Origin: Pseudomonas parakoreensis
GTDB lineage: Bacteria > Pseudomonadota > Gammaproteobacteria > Pseudomonadales > Pseudomonadaceae
Assembly (NCBI RefSeq): GCF_021602155.1
Contig: NZ_BQHY01000003.1
Coordinates: 124,001 to 188,000, forward strand
Direction of reading: 5' to 3'
DNA length: 64,000 bases
How positions within the stretch are numbered: the stretch's first letter is position 1; every line of letters starts with the position of its first letter. Shown piece after piece: positions 8,044-16,350 of this stretch. Made by a program: the position numbers and the translations under genes. The notes below the pieces were generated by a model. That model ran no database searches and was not told the origin of the DNA. It saw nothing but the letters and a program-made list of their open reading frames with translations.

Positions 8044-9375
8044 TCAACGCATAAACCGCAGCGGCAGCCCCTGACAGCTTTCGTTGATGCGCTGCTCCCG
8101 CCAGGCAATCTGCCCCGACACCAACGTCGTATCCACCCGATAGCGGAAAGTCTTGTCAGCAAACGGCGACCATCCGCACTGCGACAGAATCGGTTGCCGC
8201 GACACCTCCATGGCCGCGGGCTCAACCAGCACCAGATCCGCCCAATACCCCTCGCGCAAATAACCCCGATCCGGAATCGCAAACAGATCCGCCACCCGAT
8301 GGCTGGTCTTCGCCACCAACGTGGTGATCGGCAGCACGCCATCGGCCACCAGCTCCAGCAGTGCCGGCAGGGCGTGTTGCACCAGCGGCAAACCGGACGG
8401 TGCTTCGGTGTAAGGACGCTGTTTTTCCGCCCAGGTGTGCGGTGCATGATCGCTGCCGATCACATCCAGCCGGTTACTCAGCAGCGCCGCGCGCAAGGCA
8501 TCGCGGTCGGCCTGATTCTTGATCGCCGGGTTGCATTTGATCAGGTTGCCGAGTGCTGGATAGTCGCGGTCATCGAACAGCAGGTGGTGCAGGCAGACTT
8601 CAGCGCTGATGTGCTTTTGAGTGAGAGGCTTGTCTTCGAACAGCTCCAGCTCGCGAGCGGTGGTCAGGTGCAAAACGTGCAGGCGGGTGCCGTGACGTCG
8701 GGCCAGTTCCACCGCCAGCGAAGAGGATCGGTAGCAAGCTTCGGCATCGCGGATCAGTGCGTGGATATTCGCCGGCAGGTGGTCGCCGAGGCGTTCGCGC
8801 AGACGTGCTGCATTGGCCTCGATGCTTGGTGTGTGTTCGCAATGCGCCAGCAGTATCGTCGGCACCTCGGCGAACAGACGTTCGAGGGTCTGCGGATCAT
8901 CCACCAGCATATTGCCAGTGGAGGCGCCCATGAACACTTTGACCCCGGCCACTTCGCAGGGGTTGAGCGCGGCCACGGTGTCGAGGTTGTCCTGACTGAC
9001 ACCGAAGTGAAATCCGTAGTTGGCCACGGAGTTGATCGCCGCCCGACGCTTTTTATCCGCCAGCGCTTCCAGGGTGAGCGTGGCCGGTTGGGTGTTGGGC
9101 ATGTCCATGAAACTGGTGATGCCACCCGCCACCGCTGCGCGTGACTCGGTGTGGATGCAGCCTTTGGCCGGCGCTCCCGGTTCGCGAAAATGCACTTGGT
9201 CATCGATCATGCCCGGCAACAGCCATTGGCCATTGGCGTCGATCTCCACACGGGCATTTTCACCGTCGATGCGGCCTGCGATCTTGACGATGCGACCATG
9301 GCTGACCAACAGATCGCCGTCGAACTCGCGTCCTTCATTGACCAGTCTGGCGTTGCGAATCAGCACGCTGCTCAT
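8044..9375 (-). CDS. pyrC: dihydroorotase, zinc-regulon paralogue (PyrC2/PyrQ type)
   Basis: A 443-residue amidohydrolase that closes carbamoyl aspartate to dihydroorotate in pyrimidine synthesis. Visible: the metal motif region IDDQVHFREPG (about residue 57-67), the MPNT motif, VKVFMGAST with the lysine expected to be carboxylated, LLAHCEH, LHVLHLTT and the GSDHAPH aspartate. The first His of the usual HxH pair is Gln. It is the last gene of the Zur-controlled operon, three bases after the carbonic anhydrase stop. In Pseudomonas such paralogues replace zinc-dependent enzymes when zinc is scarce (PAO1 PA5541 is the likely counterpart). Confidence 0.88.
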   Translation of the reverse strand: MSSVLIRNARLVNEGREFDGDLLVSHGRIVKIAGRIDGENARVEIDANGQWLLPGMIDDQVHFREPGAPAKGCIHTESRAAVAGGITSFMDMPNTQPATLTLEALADKKRRAAINSVANYGFHFGVSQDNLDTVAALNPCEVAGVKVFMGASTGNMLVDDPQTLERLFAEVPTILLAHCEHTPSIEANAARLRERLGDHLPANIHALIRDAEACYRSSSLAVELARRHGTRLHVLHLTTARELELFEDKPLTQKHISAEVCLHHLLFDDRDYPALGNLIKCNPAIKNQADRDALRAALLSNRLDVIGSDHAPHTWAEKQRPYTEAPSGLPLVQHALPALLELVADGVLPITTLVAKTSHRVADLFAIPDRGYLREGYWADLVLVEPAAMEVSRQPILSQCGWSPFADKTFRYRVDTTLVSGQIAWREQRINESCQGLPLRFMR

Positions 9376-9378
9376 GGT

Positions 9379-9939
9379 TCAGAACTCGTTCTGCAAGGCT
9401 TTGTAACCGCGCACCAGATCGACATTGGTGCGCGCCACGTCTTCGGAAAACTCCGAGGCGCTGACACTCACCGGCGGGAACTGCGAGAGGTCGGTGTTGG
9501 GGCCGATGCGGGTGGTGGAGGGCACGTAGAACGCGTCCGGTAAATCGCGGCCATCGACCACCGAGTTGTGCCGCACCACACAGCCGTCACCGACCACGCA
9601 ATTGAACAGCACGCTGTTGAAGCCGATGAACACCCGGTCGCCGACCACGCACGGGCCATGCACGATCGAGCGGTGAGCGATCGAGGTGAATTCGCCGATG
9701 GTCACGGCAGCGCCGGATTTGGAATGGATCACCACGCCGTCCTGGATGTTCGAATTGGCGCCGATGGTGATCGGCTCCATCGTGCCCGAAGCGTCGACTT
9801 CGTCGGCGCGGATCACTGCGTAGGGGCCGACGAAAACGTTCTCGCCAATGATCACCTTGCCGCAGATGATCGCGGTTTTGTCGACGTAGGCCGACTCGGC
9901 AATTTGCGGCAAATCGCCTGAGGGGTTTTTGCGGATCAT
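9379..9939 (-). CDS. gamma-class carbonic anhydrase family protein
   Basis: A 186-residue left-handed beta-helix protein with hexapeptide repeats (VIIGENVFVGPYAVI and similar). The three metal-binding histidines of the family are recognisable: one in VVIHSKSG and two five residues apart in AHRSIVHG. Gamma enzymes can use iron or other metals, which suits a backup role under zinc limitation. Its ATG overlaps the stop of the ABC binding protein by four bases, so it is translated from the folE2 operon. Enzymatic activity is not proven by sequence, since some family members are acyltransferase-like or inactive. Confidence 0.87.
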   Translation of the reverse strand: MIRKNPSGDLPQIAESAYVDKTAIICGKVIIGENVFVGPYAVIRADEVDASGTMEPITIGANSNIQDGVVIHSKSGAAVTIGEFTSIAHRSIVHGPCVVGDRVFIGFNSVLFNCVVGDGCVVRHNSVVDGRDLPDAFYVPSTTRIGPNTDLSQFPPVSVSASEFSEDVARTNVDLVRGYKALQNEF

Positions 9940-10811
9940 GGTTGGCTCAGCGCGTCGTAAAGGGTGTTGAGGTTGTATTCGAACAGTCCGGTAAAGGTGC
10001 TGGCCGGGCCACTGGCGGCGAGGGCATCGGAGTACAACGTGCCGCCGATATGCGCGCCACTTTCCTCAGCGATCTGCTTGAGCAGGCGCGCGTCTTTGAT
10101 GTTTTCCATGAACACCGCTTTGACCTTGGCCTGACGGATCTGCGTGATCAGTGCAGCGACTTCGGCGGCCGATGGCTCGCGCTCGGTGGACAGACCTTGC
10201 GGCGCCATGAAGTCGATGCCGTAGGCCTGCCCGAGATAACCGAAGGCGTCGTGGCTGGTGACGATCTTGCGATTGCCCGGTGGCAGCGAGCCGAGCTTGG
10301 TCTTGGCTTCGGCGAGCAGGGCGTAGATCTGTTTCAGGTAGGTCTGGCTGTTGCGTTGATAATCGGCCTTGTTCGTCGGATCGGCAGCGATCAGCGCCTT
10401 GGTGATATTGGCGATGTACAGCTCAGTGTTAGCCAGGTTGTGCCAGGCGTGCGGGTCGGGAATGGTTTCACCGTCTTCATCGAGCGAGCGCGGAATCACG
10501 CCGTGGCTGGCACTGATGAGCGGGGCCTGGGTGCCGGTGCTGGTCACCAGTCGATCGAGCCATGGTTCGAAACCGAGGCCGTTCTTGATGATCAGCTTGG
10601 CGTTGAGCAGCGCTTTGGCGTCGTCCGGTGTTGGCTCATAGGTGTGCGCGTCGGCGTCCGGGCCGACCATGTTGGTGATCTGGATATGCTCGCCGCCGAC
10701 CTGATGCACCATGTCGGCGAGGATGCTGAAGCTGGTGACCACCGGCAATTTTTCCGCCGCCGATAACGACATCGACAGCAGCAAGCTGAACAACACGAGT
10801 AGAACGCGCAT
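9936..10811 (-). CDS. zinc/manganese-type ABC transporter substrate-binding protein
   Basis: A 291-residue periplasmic protein of the cluster A-I (ZnuA/PsaA/AdcA) family with a signal peptide (residues 1-19, ending at SLSAA). The four usual metal ligands are visible: His in DAHTYEP, His in DPHAWHN, His in SHDAFGY and Asp in LYSDAL. It lacks the His/Asp-rich loop of classical ZnuA. The start was set at MRVLLVLF because GAGGTG lies just upstream; another ATG lies five codons earlier. Its stop overlaps the carbonic anhydrase start. Context in a Zur operon favours zinc. Confidence 0.9.
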   Translation of the reverse strand: MRVLLVLFSLLLSMSLSAAEKLPVVTSFSILADMVHQVGGEHIQITNMVGPDADAHTYEPTPDDAKALLNAKLIIKNGLGFEPWLDRLVTSTGTQAPLISASHGVIPRSLDEDGETIPDPHAWHNLANTELYIANITKALIAADPTNKADYQRNSQTYLKQIYALLAEAKTKLGSLPPGNRKIVTSHDAFGYLGQAYGIDFMAPQGLSTEREPSAAEVAALITQIRQAKVKAVFMENIKDARLLKQIAEESGAHIGGTLYSDALAASGPASTFTGLFEYNLNTLYDALSQP

Positions 10812-10822
10812 CGGGAAACACC

Positions 10823-11689
10823 TCATTGGGATGTGAGCAAAGGCGGGCGGCGCAGCAGACCGTGAACCGGTCCGAACACCACGGACAGCAAGTAGACGGA
10901 CCCCGCGACCAGCACGATGGCCGGCCCGCTGGGCAGCGAGTAGTCGAACGACAGCAACAATCCAAGCCACACCGACAGGCAGCCAATGAGTGCGGAGATG
11001 GCAATCAGGCTTGGCAGACGACGACTCCAGAACCGTGAGGCAGCGGCAGGCAGCATCATCAGACCCACCACCATTAATGCACCGATGGCCTGGAAGCCGA
11101 TCACCAGATTGAACACCACCAGGGTCAGGAACACGCCGTGGGCGAGAGGGCCGAGGCGGCTGACGGTTTGCAGGAATAGAGGATCGAGGGTGTCGAGCAG
11201 CAGCGGTTTGTAGATGACTGCCATGGCGATCAGACTGAGGGCCGAGACCCATAACATGCCGTTGAGGGTCGGGCCGTCGACGGCGAGCGCCGAGCCGAAC
11301 AACAAGTGCAGCAAGTCGAGGCGTTTGCCGGCGATGCCGAGAATCAGCACGCCGCTGGCGAGTGAGATCGGGTAGATCGCGGCGAGGCTGGCATCTTCGC
11401 GCAAACCGGTGCGACGGGTAATCCACGCAGCCAGCCCGGCCATGCTCAGGCCCGCACCCAGACCGCCGAACGTTAGCGCGGGCAGACTCAGACCGGCGAA
11501 CCAGAAGCCCAATGCGGCGCCGGGAAGAATGCCGTGAGCGACGGCGTCGCCGATCAGGCTCATGCGCCGCAGTATAAGAAAAACGCCGAGCGGTGCTGTG
11601 CTGCAGGCCAATACCAGTCCGCCGAGCAGCGCTCGGCGCATGAACAGGAACTCGCTGAACGGTTGCCAAAGGTGAGCGACGGTGAGCAT
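10823..11689 (-). CDS. zinc/manganese-type ABC transporter permease
   Basis: A 288-residue integral membrane protein of the ZnuB/ABC-3 family with about eight hydrophobic helices and the typical LILRRMSLIGDAVAHGILPG cytoplasmic segment near residue 40-60. The ATG at 11689 overlaps the ATPase stop by four bases and the stop is 11 bases before the binding protein start. Longer in-frame extensions upstream run back into the ATPase gene and are not plausible. Works with the adjacent ATPase and binding protein as one importer, distinct from the canonical znuABC-zur cluster, which is not in this window. Confidence 0.9.
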   Translation of the reverse strand: MLTVAHLWQPFSEFLFMRRALLGGLVLACSTAPLGVFLILRRMSLIGDAVAHGILPGAALGFWFAGLSLPALTFGGLGAGLSMAGLAAWITRRTGLREDASLAAIYPISLASGVLILGIAGKRLDLLHLLFGSALAVDGPTLNGMLWVSALSLIAMAVIYKPLLLDTLDPLFLQTVSRLGPLAHGVFLTLVVFNLVIGFQAIGALMVVGLMMLPAAASRFWSRRLPSLIAISALIGCLSVWLGLLLSFDYSLPSGPAIVLVAGSVYLLSVVFGPVHGLLRRPPLLTSQ

Positions 11690-12357
11690 CAAGCCACCTG
11701 CGTGCCAGGTGTTTGCTGGATCAGCTCGACGCTGTCGCCAAACACGCATTCGTGGTTTTTGATCAGCAGTGTCTGCGGGATGTGTTGGCGGACGGCGGCC
11801 AGGTCGTGGCAGACCACCAACAAGGTTCGACCTTCGGCGTGCCAGGCGTGGATGTGTTGCCAAAGCAATTGCTGACCCAGTTCGTCGAGCGCAGCGTGGG
11901 GTTCGTCGAGAAGGAGTAGTGGCGCGTCAGCCAGACTCAAACGGGCGAGCAATGCGCGTTGCAGTTCGCCACCGGAGAGCGCCATCAGCGGGCGCTTCTC
12001 GAGTCCGCTCAAGTGCCAATTATCGAGTGCATGAGTGAGGCGCTGTGCACGCAGTTGGGTCGACAATCGACGGCCCCAGAACCCTGCAGCCACCAGTTCT
12101 TCCAGGCTGATGGGAAACTGTCGATCGAGGTGTTGCTGTTGCGGCAGGAACGACAATCCTCCTTGGCGTGGAACGCCTAGCGCAACTTTTCCGGTCAAGG
12201 GTTTCTGCAACCCGGCGATGACTTTCAGCAGGCTGCTTTTACCGCAGCCGTTGGCGCCGACGATAGCGCTCAGACTGCCACTTTCCAGCGTGACCGTCAG
12301 TGGTGAAGTCAGCGGTTGGCTTGGCGCGCCCCAGCTCAAGGAATGGCAGCGGATCAT
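11689..12357 (-). CDS. zinc/manganese-type ABC transporter ATP-binding protein
   Basis: A 222-residue ATPase with Walker A GANGCGKSS (near residue 34), Q-loop LPQQQ, signature LSGGELQRALLAR, Walker B LLLLDEP and the switch His in VVCHD. It is slightly short for the family. The start overlaps the folE2 stop (ATGA) and the stop overlaps the permease start, giving a fully coupled folE2-ABC series. It provides the energy for metal import by the next two gene products. Confidence 0.9.
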   Translation of the reverse strand: MIRCHSLSWGAPSQPLTSPLTVTLESGSLSAIVGANGCGKSSLLKVIAGLQKPLTGKVALGVPRQGGLSFLPQQQHLDRQFPISLEELVAAGFWGRRLSTQLRAQRLTHALDNWHLSGLEKRPLMALSGGELQRALLARLSLADAPLLLLDEPHAALDELGQQLLWQHIHAWHAEGRTLLVVCHDLAAVRQHIPQTLLIKNHECVFGDSVELIQQTPGTQVA

Positions 12358-13250
12358 GCGTGTTCTCGATGCCAGTGGCTTTCGGCGACGGCGTCGTGGG
12401 CGTGCAGACTTTCAGCGTGAATCACTCGCAGGTGGAATCCGCTGACACCGGGGCAGCGCCGCAGGGCCAGATTGAGTCGTCGCGCGGCGTCTTCGCAGAA
12501 CATCAGGTTCTGCCCGTTGGCCAGCGCGAAGGCTTGTTCGTCGGCGCGTTTCACGGCGGTTTGCACGGCGGTGCCCAGTGCGGCTTCAGCGTCATTGATG
12601 ATCACGCTGAGGGGCAGCTCATCGATAAACTCGTCCAGATGCATGTGCAATTGCGCGGTGCTGCGTTGGCTGTGCGGAGTGGCAACGATGCCGTGGCTGG
12701 AACCAAGCCAAGCCAGAACTTCAGCGTGCTGCAGTGGCTTGTTGGCAAAATCATCGATGAACTGCTGCTGGATCAGTTGCCTCGCTAATGCGGCTGAGCA
12801 CGGGCAGGTCGAGGAGTAGGGCACATCGATCTTGAGTTCCACGTGGAACACGTTGTTTTTGAGGCTGGCAGAAATGCTCACTGGATAGCTTTTCCACCCC
12901 GCCAGTGGGCTGACCAACGCGGGTCGTTTCAGCAGCACTTCGCTGTGGATATTCAGGTAGGCATTGCTGGATAAGCCTTCGTGGCTGGCCAGAAAATCGT
13001 CCAGTACCTGATGCAAAACCCGTGGAGAAAGGTTCTGCTGCTCAAGCGTTGCCAAGGCCAGATACAAACGCGACATGTGAATCCCACGCGCCTCACCATC
13101 GTCAAGACTGACGCCTGCATCTGCCTTAGCGCTCAGACGCTGGCCATCCAATAAAACCGGCAAGGCAATGCCGCGCATTCCCACCCACTCAAGCGGTAAT
13201 GCTTGTCGAGAGGCTTGAGTGGCGATATCCGGAAGTGTCAGCGAATTCAT
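12354..13250 (-). CDS. folE2: GTP cyclohydrolase IB (FolE2), zinc-independent
   Basis: A 298-residue member of the COG1469 family that makes dihydroneopterin triphosphate, the first step to folate and queuosine precursors, without needing zinc. The family signature with the catalytic cysteine is visible as STCPCSAAL near residue 155, together with NIHSEVLLKRPALVSPL and HMHLDEF. The start at MNSLTLPDI fits family length; earlier ATGs run into the operator. It is the first gene of a six-gene operon and lies about 30 bases downstream of a Zur-like palindrome. It is known to replace zinc-dependent FolE when zinc is low. Confidence 0.94.
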   Translation of the reverse strand: MNSLTLPDIATQASRQALPLEWVGMRGIALPVLLDGQRLSAKADAGVSLDDGEARGIHMSRLYLALATLEQQNLSPRVLHQVLDDFLASHEGLSSNAYLNIHSEVLLKRPALVSPLAGWKSYPVSISASLKNNVFHVELKIDVPYSSTCPCSAALARQLIQQQFIDDFANKPLQHAEVLAWLGSSHGIVATPHSQRSTAQLHMHLDEFIDELPLSVIINDAEAALGTAVQTAVKRADEQAFALANGQNLMFCEDAARRLNLALRRCPGVSGFHLRVIHAESLHAHDAVAESHWHREHA

Positions 13251-13280
13251 GTTCGGAACCATCGTGTTGACTGAATTGGA

Positions 13281-13295
13281 TGTTACATTATAACA
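13281..13295. promoter_or_regulatory. Zur-box candidate between folE2 and amiA
   Basis: TGTTACATTATAACA is a 15-base palindrome with one mismatched pair around a central T. It resembles the gammaproteobacterial Zur consensus (TGTTATAnTATAACA) and contains TATAAC/TTAT sequences that could be -10 elements. It lies 31 bases upstream of folE2 and 40 upstream of amiA, so it could repress both divergent units when zinc is sufficient. Confidence 0.8.
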
Positions 13296-13334
13296 ATTCA
13301 AATCACGATGCTTTTTTCATGAACGGGTTTTCAT

Positions 13335-14537
13335 ATGCACAGACGCCACTTGCTCAGTTTGTTTTTGGCCAGCGCAGCCTTGGCTCTGCCCTTCAGTGTC
13401 TCGGCCACCCAAGTGCGAAATGCGCGGCTCTGGCGTTCGGGTGAAAAGCTGCGACTGGTCTTCGATTTAAGCGGCCCGGTGCGCTACAAAACGTTCACGT
13501 TGAGCGCGCCAGAGCGCTTGATCATTGACCTGTCCGGGGCGAGTCTGAGTGGTGATTTCAGTCAATTGCCGTTAGCAGATACGGCCATTCGCTCGATCCG
13601 CGCCGGGCATTTTGGTCAAGGCGATACCCGGATCGTTCTCGATCTGAACACTCCCGTTGTATTGAACAGCTTTGTTTTGGCACCGCAGGATGGTCAAGGA
13701 CACCGTTTGGTGCTCGACCTGATGAACGCCGATAAAGTGCTGAGCAGCGCAGTGGTTCCACGTGAAACATCCACGAATAACCATCACCTTAAACGCGACA
13801 TCATTGTCGTGGTTGATCCCGGACACGGTGGTAAAGACCCTGGCGCCGTCGGCGCGAAGGGTGAGCGGGAAAAGGACGTGGTGCTGTCCATCGCACAATT
13901 GCTCGCCAAACGTCTTAAAAAGGAGAAGGGCTTCGACGTGAAATTGGTGCGCAATGACGATTTTTTCGTGCCCCTTCGCAAGCGTGTAGACATTGCCCGT
14001 CAGCACAAGGCCGACATGTTTATCTCCGTGCACGCCGATGCAGCGCCGCGACTGACGGCGTCGGGAGCTTCGGTGTATTGCCTGTCAGAAGGGGGTGCGA
14101 CGTCAGCGACTGCACGCTTCATGGCACAGCGCGAGAACGGCGCAGATCTGCTTGGCGCGACCAGTCTGCTCAATCTCAAGGACAAGGATCCGATGCTCGC
14201 CGGCGTGATCCTCGACATGTCGATGAACGCCACCATCGCCGCCAGTCTGCAACTCGGCAGCAGCATATTGGGCAGTCTGCAGGGCATCACCACATTGCAT
14301 CAAAAGCGCGTGGAACAGGCGGGATTTGCGGTGCTGAAGTCGCCGGATGTGCCGTCGATCCTGGTAGAAACCGGGTTTATTTCCAACGCGCGTGACAGCC
14401 AGCGCCTAGTGACAACTCGACATCAACAGGCTATCGCTAATGGGTTGTTTGAAGGATTGCAGCGCTATTTCCAGCAGAACCCGCCAACCGACAGCTACAT
14501 CGCCTGGCAGCAGGCGCAGCAAAAGGTGCAGGTTTAG
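13335..14537 (+). CDS. amiA: N-acetylmuramoyl-L-alanine amidase (AmiA-type, zinc regulon)
   Basis: A 400-residue periplasmic hydrolase that cuts the amide bond between muramic acid and the stem peptide. A signal peptide (1 to about 24) is followed by an AMIN domain (about 25-125) and an Amidase_3 domain (about 155-375) with the zinc ligands in DPGHGGKDPGA, the Glu after GEREKD, His in ISVHADA, and the catalytic Glu in LVETGFIS. It is divergent from folE2 across the Zur-like box, as for PAO1 PA5538. Its TAG stop overlaps the end of the convergent small gene by four bases. No fault is seen. Confidence 0.92.
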   Translation: MHRRHLLSLFLASAALALPFSVSATQVRNARLWRSGEKLRLVFDLSGPVRYKTFTLSAPERLIIDLSGASLSGDFSQLPLADTAIRSIRAGHFGQGDTRIVLDLNTPVVLNSFVLAPQDGQGHRLVLDLMNADKVLSSAVVPRETSTNNHHLKRDIIVVVDPGHGGKDPGAVGAKGEREKDVVLSIAQLLAKRLKKEKGFDVKLVRNDDFFVPLRKRVDIARQHKADMFISVHADAAPRLTASGASVYCLSEGGATSATARFMAQRENGADLLGATSLLNLKDKDPMLAGVILDMSMNATIAASLQLGSSILGSLQGITTLHQKRVEQAGFAVLKSPDVPSILVETGFISNARDSQRLVTTRHQQAIANGLFEGLQRYFQQNPPTDSYIAWQQAQQKVQV

Positions 14538-14911
14538 CAGCCGGTGATCCGGCTGCAGGTGAACTTCGCGCTGCTGCCGTCTGAGCTGGAGAAGCGATTG
14601 ATCGTCGTCCAGCCCACGCGACGGGTGTAGCCGACCCAGGCTTCGCCGTCAGAGGCGATGCCGGTGAAGAACGTCAGTTGGCCGAACCGACTGTTGGTCT
14701 GCGCCCAGTAGCGTTTGCAGTCCTTTTCAAAGCCGCGCAGGTAAATCGTGCGGCCCACCGTATTCACGCTGTAGGCGTTGCCTTGCGCATCGACACATGC
14801 CAGCAGGTTAGCGCTGTGTGTGCACTTGGCGAGCATCGGCGCTTGTCCCCATACGTTGGCACCCGACAGCAATGCCAGACTCATTAGCGAGCATTTCAGG
14901 ACATTTTTCAT
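14534..14911 (-). CDS. small exported protein of unknown function in the zinc cluster
   Basis: A 125-residue protein with a signal peptide (MKNVLKCSLMSLALLSGANVWG). The mature part has six or so Cys/Trp-rich positions, including AKCTHSANLLACVDAQGN, a KDCKRYW segment, FTGIASDGEAWVGY, and a Cys-terminated tail (CSRITGC). I recall similar small proteins beside amiA and COG0523 genes in other pseudomonads but know of no function. The second of two adjacent ATGs was chosen for ribosome-binding-site spacing (GGGAACC). The promoter region includes the perfect Zur-like palindrome at 14992, so zinc control is likely. Confidence 0.72.
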   Translation of the reverse strand: MKNVLKCSLMSLALLSGANVWGQAPMLAKCTHSANLLACVDAQGNAYSVNTVGRTIYLRGFEKDCKRYWAQTNSRFGQLTFFTGIASDGEAWVGYTRRVGWTTINRFSSSDGSSAKFTCSRITGC

Positions 14912-14991
14912 CATGGTTCCCGACGGGCAGATGGCATGCAGCTTCATGCTCTTTATCGGTTTGGGCAAGAGCAGGTCTGGCTAATTCATAT

Positions 14992-15006
14992 TGTTATACT
15001 ATAACA
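14992..15006. promoter_or_regulatory. perfect Zur-box palindrome
   Basis: TGTTATACTATAACA is a perfect 15-base palindrome around a central C, a close match to the Zur consensus. TATACT within it (14995-15000) could be the -10 of the rightward promoter and TATAGT the leftward one. It lies 81 bases upstream of the small exported gene and 139 upstream of the COG0523 GTPase gene. Bases 15007-15144 would form a long untranslated leader, in which I see no other element. Confidence 0.85.
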
Positions 15007-15144
15007 TCAATTTCATTGAGCCTGAGTCCGCCGATTTAAAGCGTCAGCTTCTGCCGTCACGCTGTCTTGAAGCTCTAGAACGAGGCGCGTTACGCCAAAT
15101 CCGGCATAAACGCCCATCGGCCACCATCTGATGAGGATTATCCA

Positions 15145-16350
15145 ATGTCATCTCCGCTTCCCGTGACCGTTCTTTCGGGCTTTCTCGGCGCTGGAAAAAG
15201 TACGGTTTTGAATTACGTACTACGTAATCGAGAAGGTTTGCGCGTTGCAGTCATCGTTAACGATATGAGCGAGATCAACATTGATGGCAGCGAAGTCCAG
15301 CGCGATGTCCGCCTGAACCGTGCTGAAGAAAAACTGGTAGAGATGAGCAATGGTTGTATCTGCTGTACGTTACGCGAGGACCTGTTGGAAGAGGTCAGCA
15401 AACTTGCTCGTGAAGGCCGTTTCGATTATCTGCTCATCGAATCCACCGGTATTTCCGAGCCGCTGCCGGTCGCCGAAACCTTCACCTTTCGCGATGAGCT
15501 GGGCCAGAGCCTCGCCGACGTTGCTCGACTCGACACCATGGTCACGGTAGTCGACGGCGTGAACTTTCTCCTCGACTATCAGGCTGCCGAGAGCCTCGCG
15601 TCCCGCGGCGAGACCTTGGGCGACGAAGATGAACGCTCGATCACCGACCTGTTGATCGAACAAATCGAGTTTGCCGACGTACTGCTGATCAGCAAGATCG
15701 ACCTCATCAGCCGCCAGGCGCGTGACGAACTCACGGCAATTCTCAAGCGCCTCAATGCCCAGGCGGAAATCATCCCGATGGTGATGGGCGAGGTGCCGCT
15801 GGAGAAGATCCTCAACACGCGCCGATTCGATTTTGACAAAGCCGCCCAAGCGCCGGGCTGGCTGCAGGAATTGCGCGGTGAGCATGTACCGGAAACCACC
15901 GAGTACGGCATTGCTTCCACGGCTTATCGCGCACGCCGCCCGTTCCATCCGCAGCGTTTTTACAGCTTCATTGACCGTCCATGGACGAACGGCAAATTAC
16001 TGCGCTCCAAGGGCTTTTTCTGGTTGGCCAGCAAACCCTCCGACGCAGGAAGCTGGTCGCAGGCAGGCGGCCTGATGCGCCACGGTTTCGCTGGACGCTG
16101 GTGGCGTTTCGTGCCGAAAAACCAATGGCCGCAGGATCAGGACAGTACCGCAGCAATCATGGAAAACTGGACGCCGAGTGTCGGAGATTGTCGTCAGGAG
16201 CTGGTGTTCATTGGTCAGAACATCGATTTCGTACAGCTCAAGTCGGAGCTTGATGCCTGCCTGCTGACTGACGAAGAAATGGCTGCTGGCGTAGACCGTT
16301 GGCGCACGCTGCCGGATCCGTTCGGCCCTTGGCACGATGAGGCCGCCTGA
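15145..16350 (+). CDS. zigA: COG0523 GTPase, zinc metallochaperone of the ZigA type
   Basis: A 401-residue G3E GTPase. Walker [10 protein letters not shown] is near residue 11, the metal-binding CxCC motif ([12 protein letters not shown]) near 72, ESTG switch motif near 97, and the SKIDL base-recognition motif near 190; a CobW C-terminal domain follows (about 260-380). Zur-controlled members of this family are thought to deliver zinc to client enzymes during starvation. A GAGGA ribosome-binding site lies before the ATG. The stop overlaps the DUF1826 start (TGATG), and a perfect Zur-like box lies upstream. PAO1 PA5535 looks like the counterpart. Confidence 0.9.
   Translation: MSSPLPVTVLSGFLGAGKSTVLNYVLRNREGLRVAVIVNDMSEINIDGSEVQRDVRLNRAEEKLVEMSNGCICCTLREDLLEEVSKLAREGRFDYLLIESTGISEPLPVAETFTFRDELGQSLADVARLDTMVTVVDGVNFLLDYQAAESLASRGETLGDEDERSITDLLIEQIEFADVLLISKIDLISRQARDELTAILKRLNAQAEIIPMVMGEVPLEKILNTRRFDFDKAAQAPGWLQELRGEHVPETTEYGIASTAYRARRPFHPQRFYSFIDRPWTNGKLLRSKGFFWLASKPSDAGSWSQAGGLMRHGFAGRWWRFVPKNQWPQDQDSTAAIMENWTPSVGDCRQELVFIGQNIDFVQLKSELDACLLTDEEMAAGVDRWRTLPDPFGPWHDEAA

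Noticed and set aside
10812-11669. In-frame extension that would fuse about 285 residues to the N-terminus of the metal-binding protein
   Set aside because: The extension is antisense-like, Arg-rich and overlaps the permease gene; the signal peptide and ribosome-binding site place the start at 10811.
13251-15144. Search for dksA2, usually near these zinc genes
   Set aside because: No DksA-like frame (with or without zinc-finger cysteines) was found between folE2 and the COG0523 gene or elsewhere in the window.
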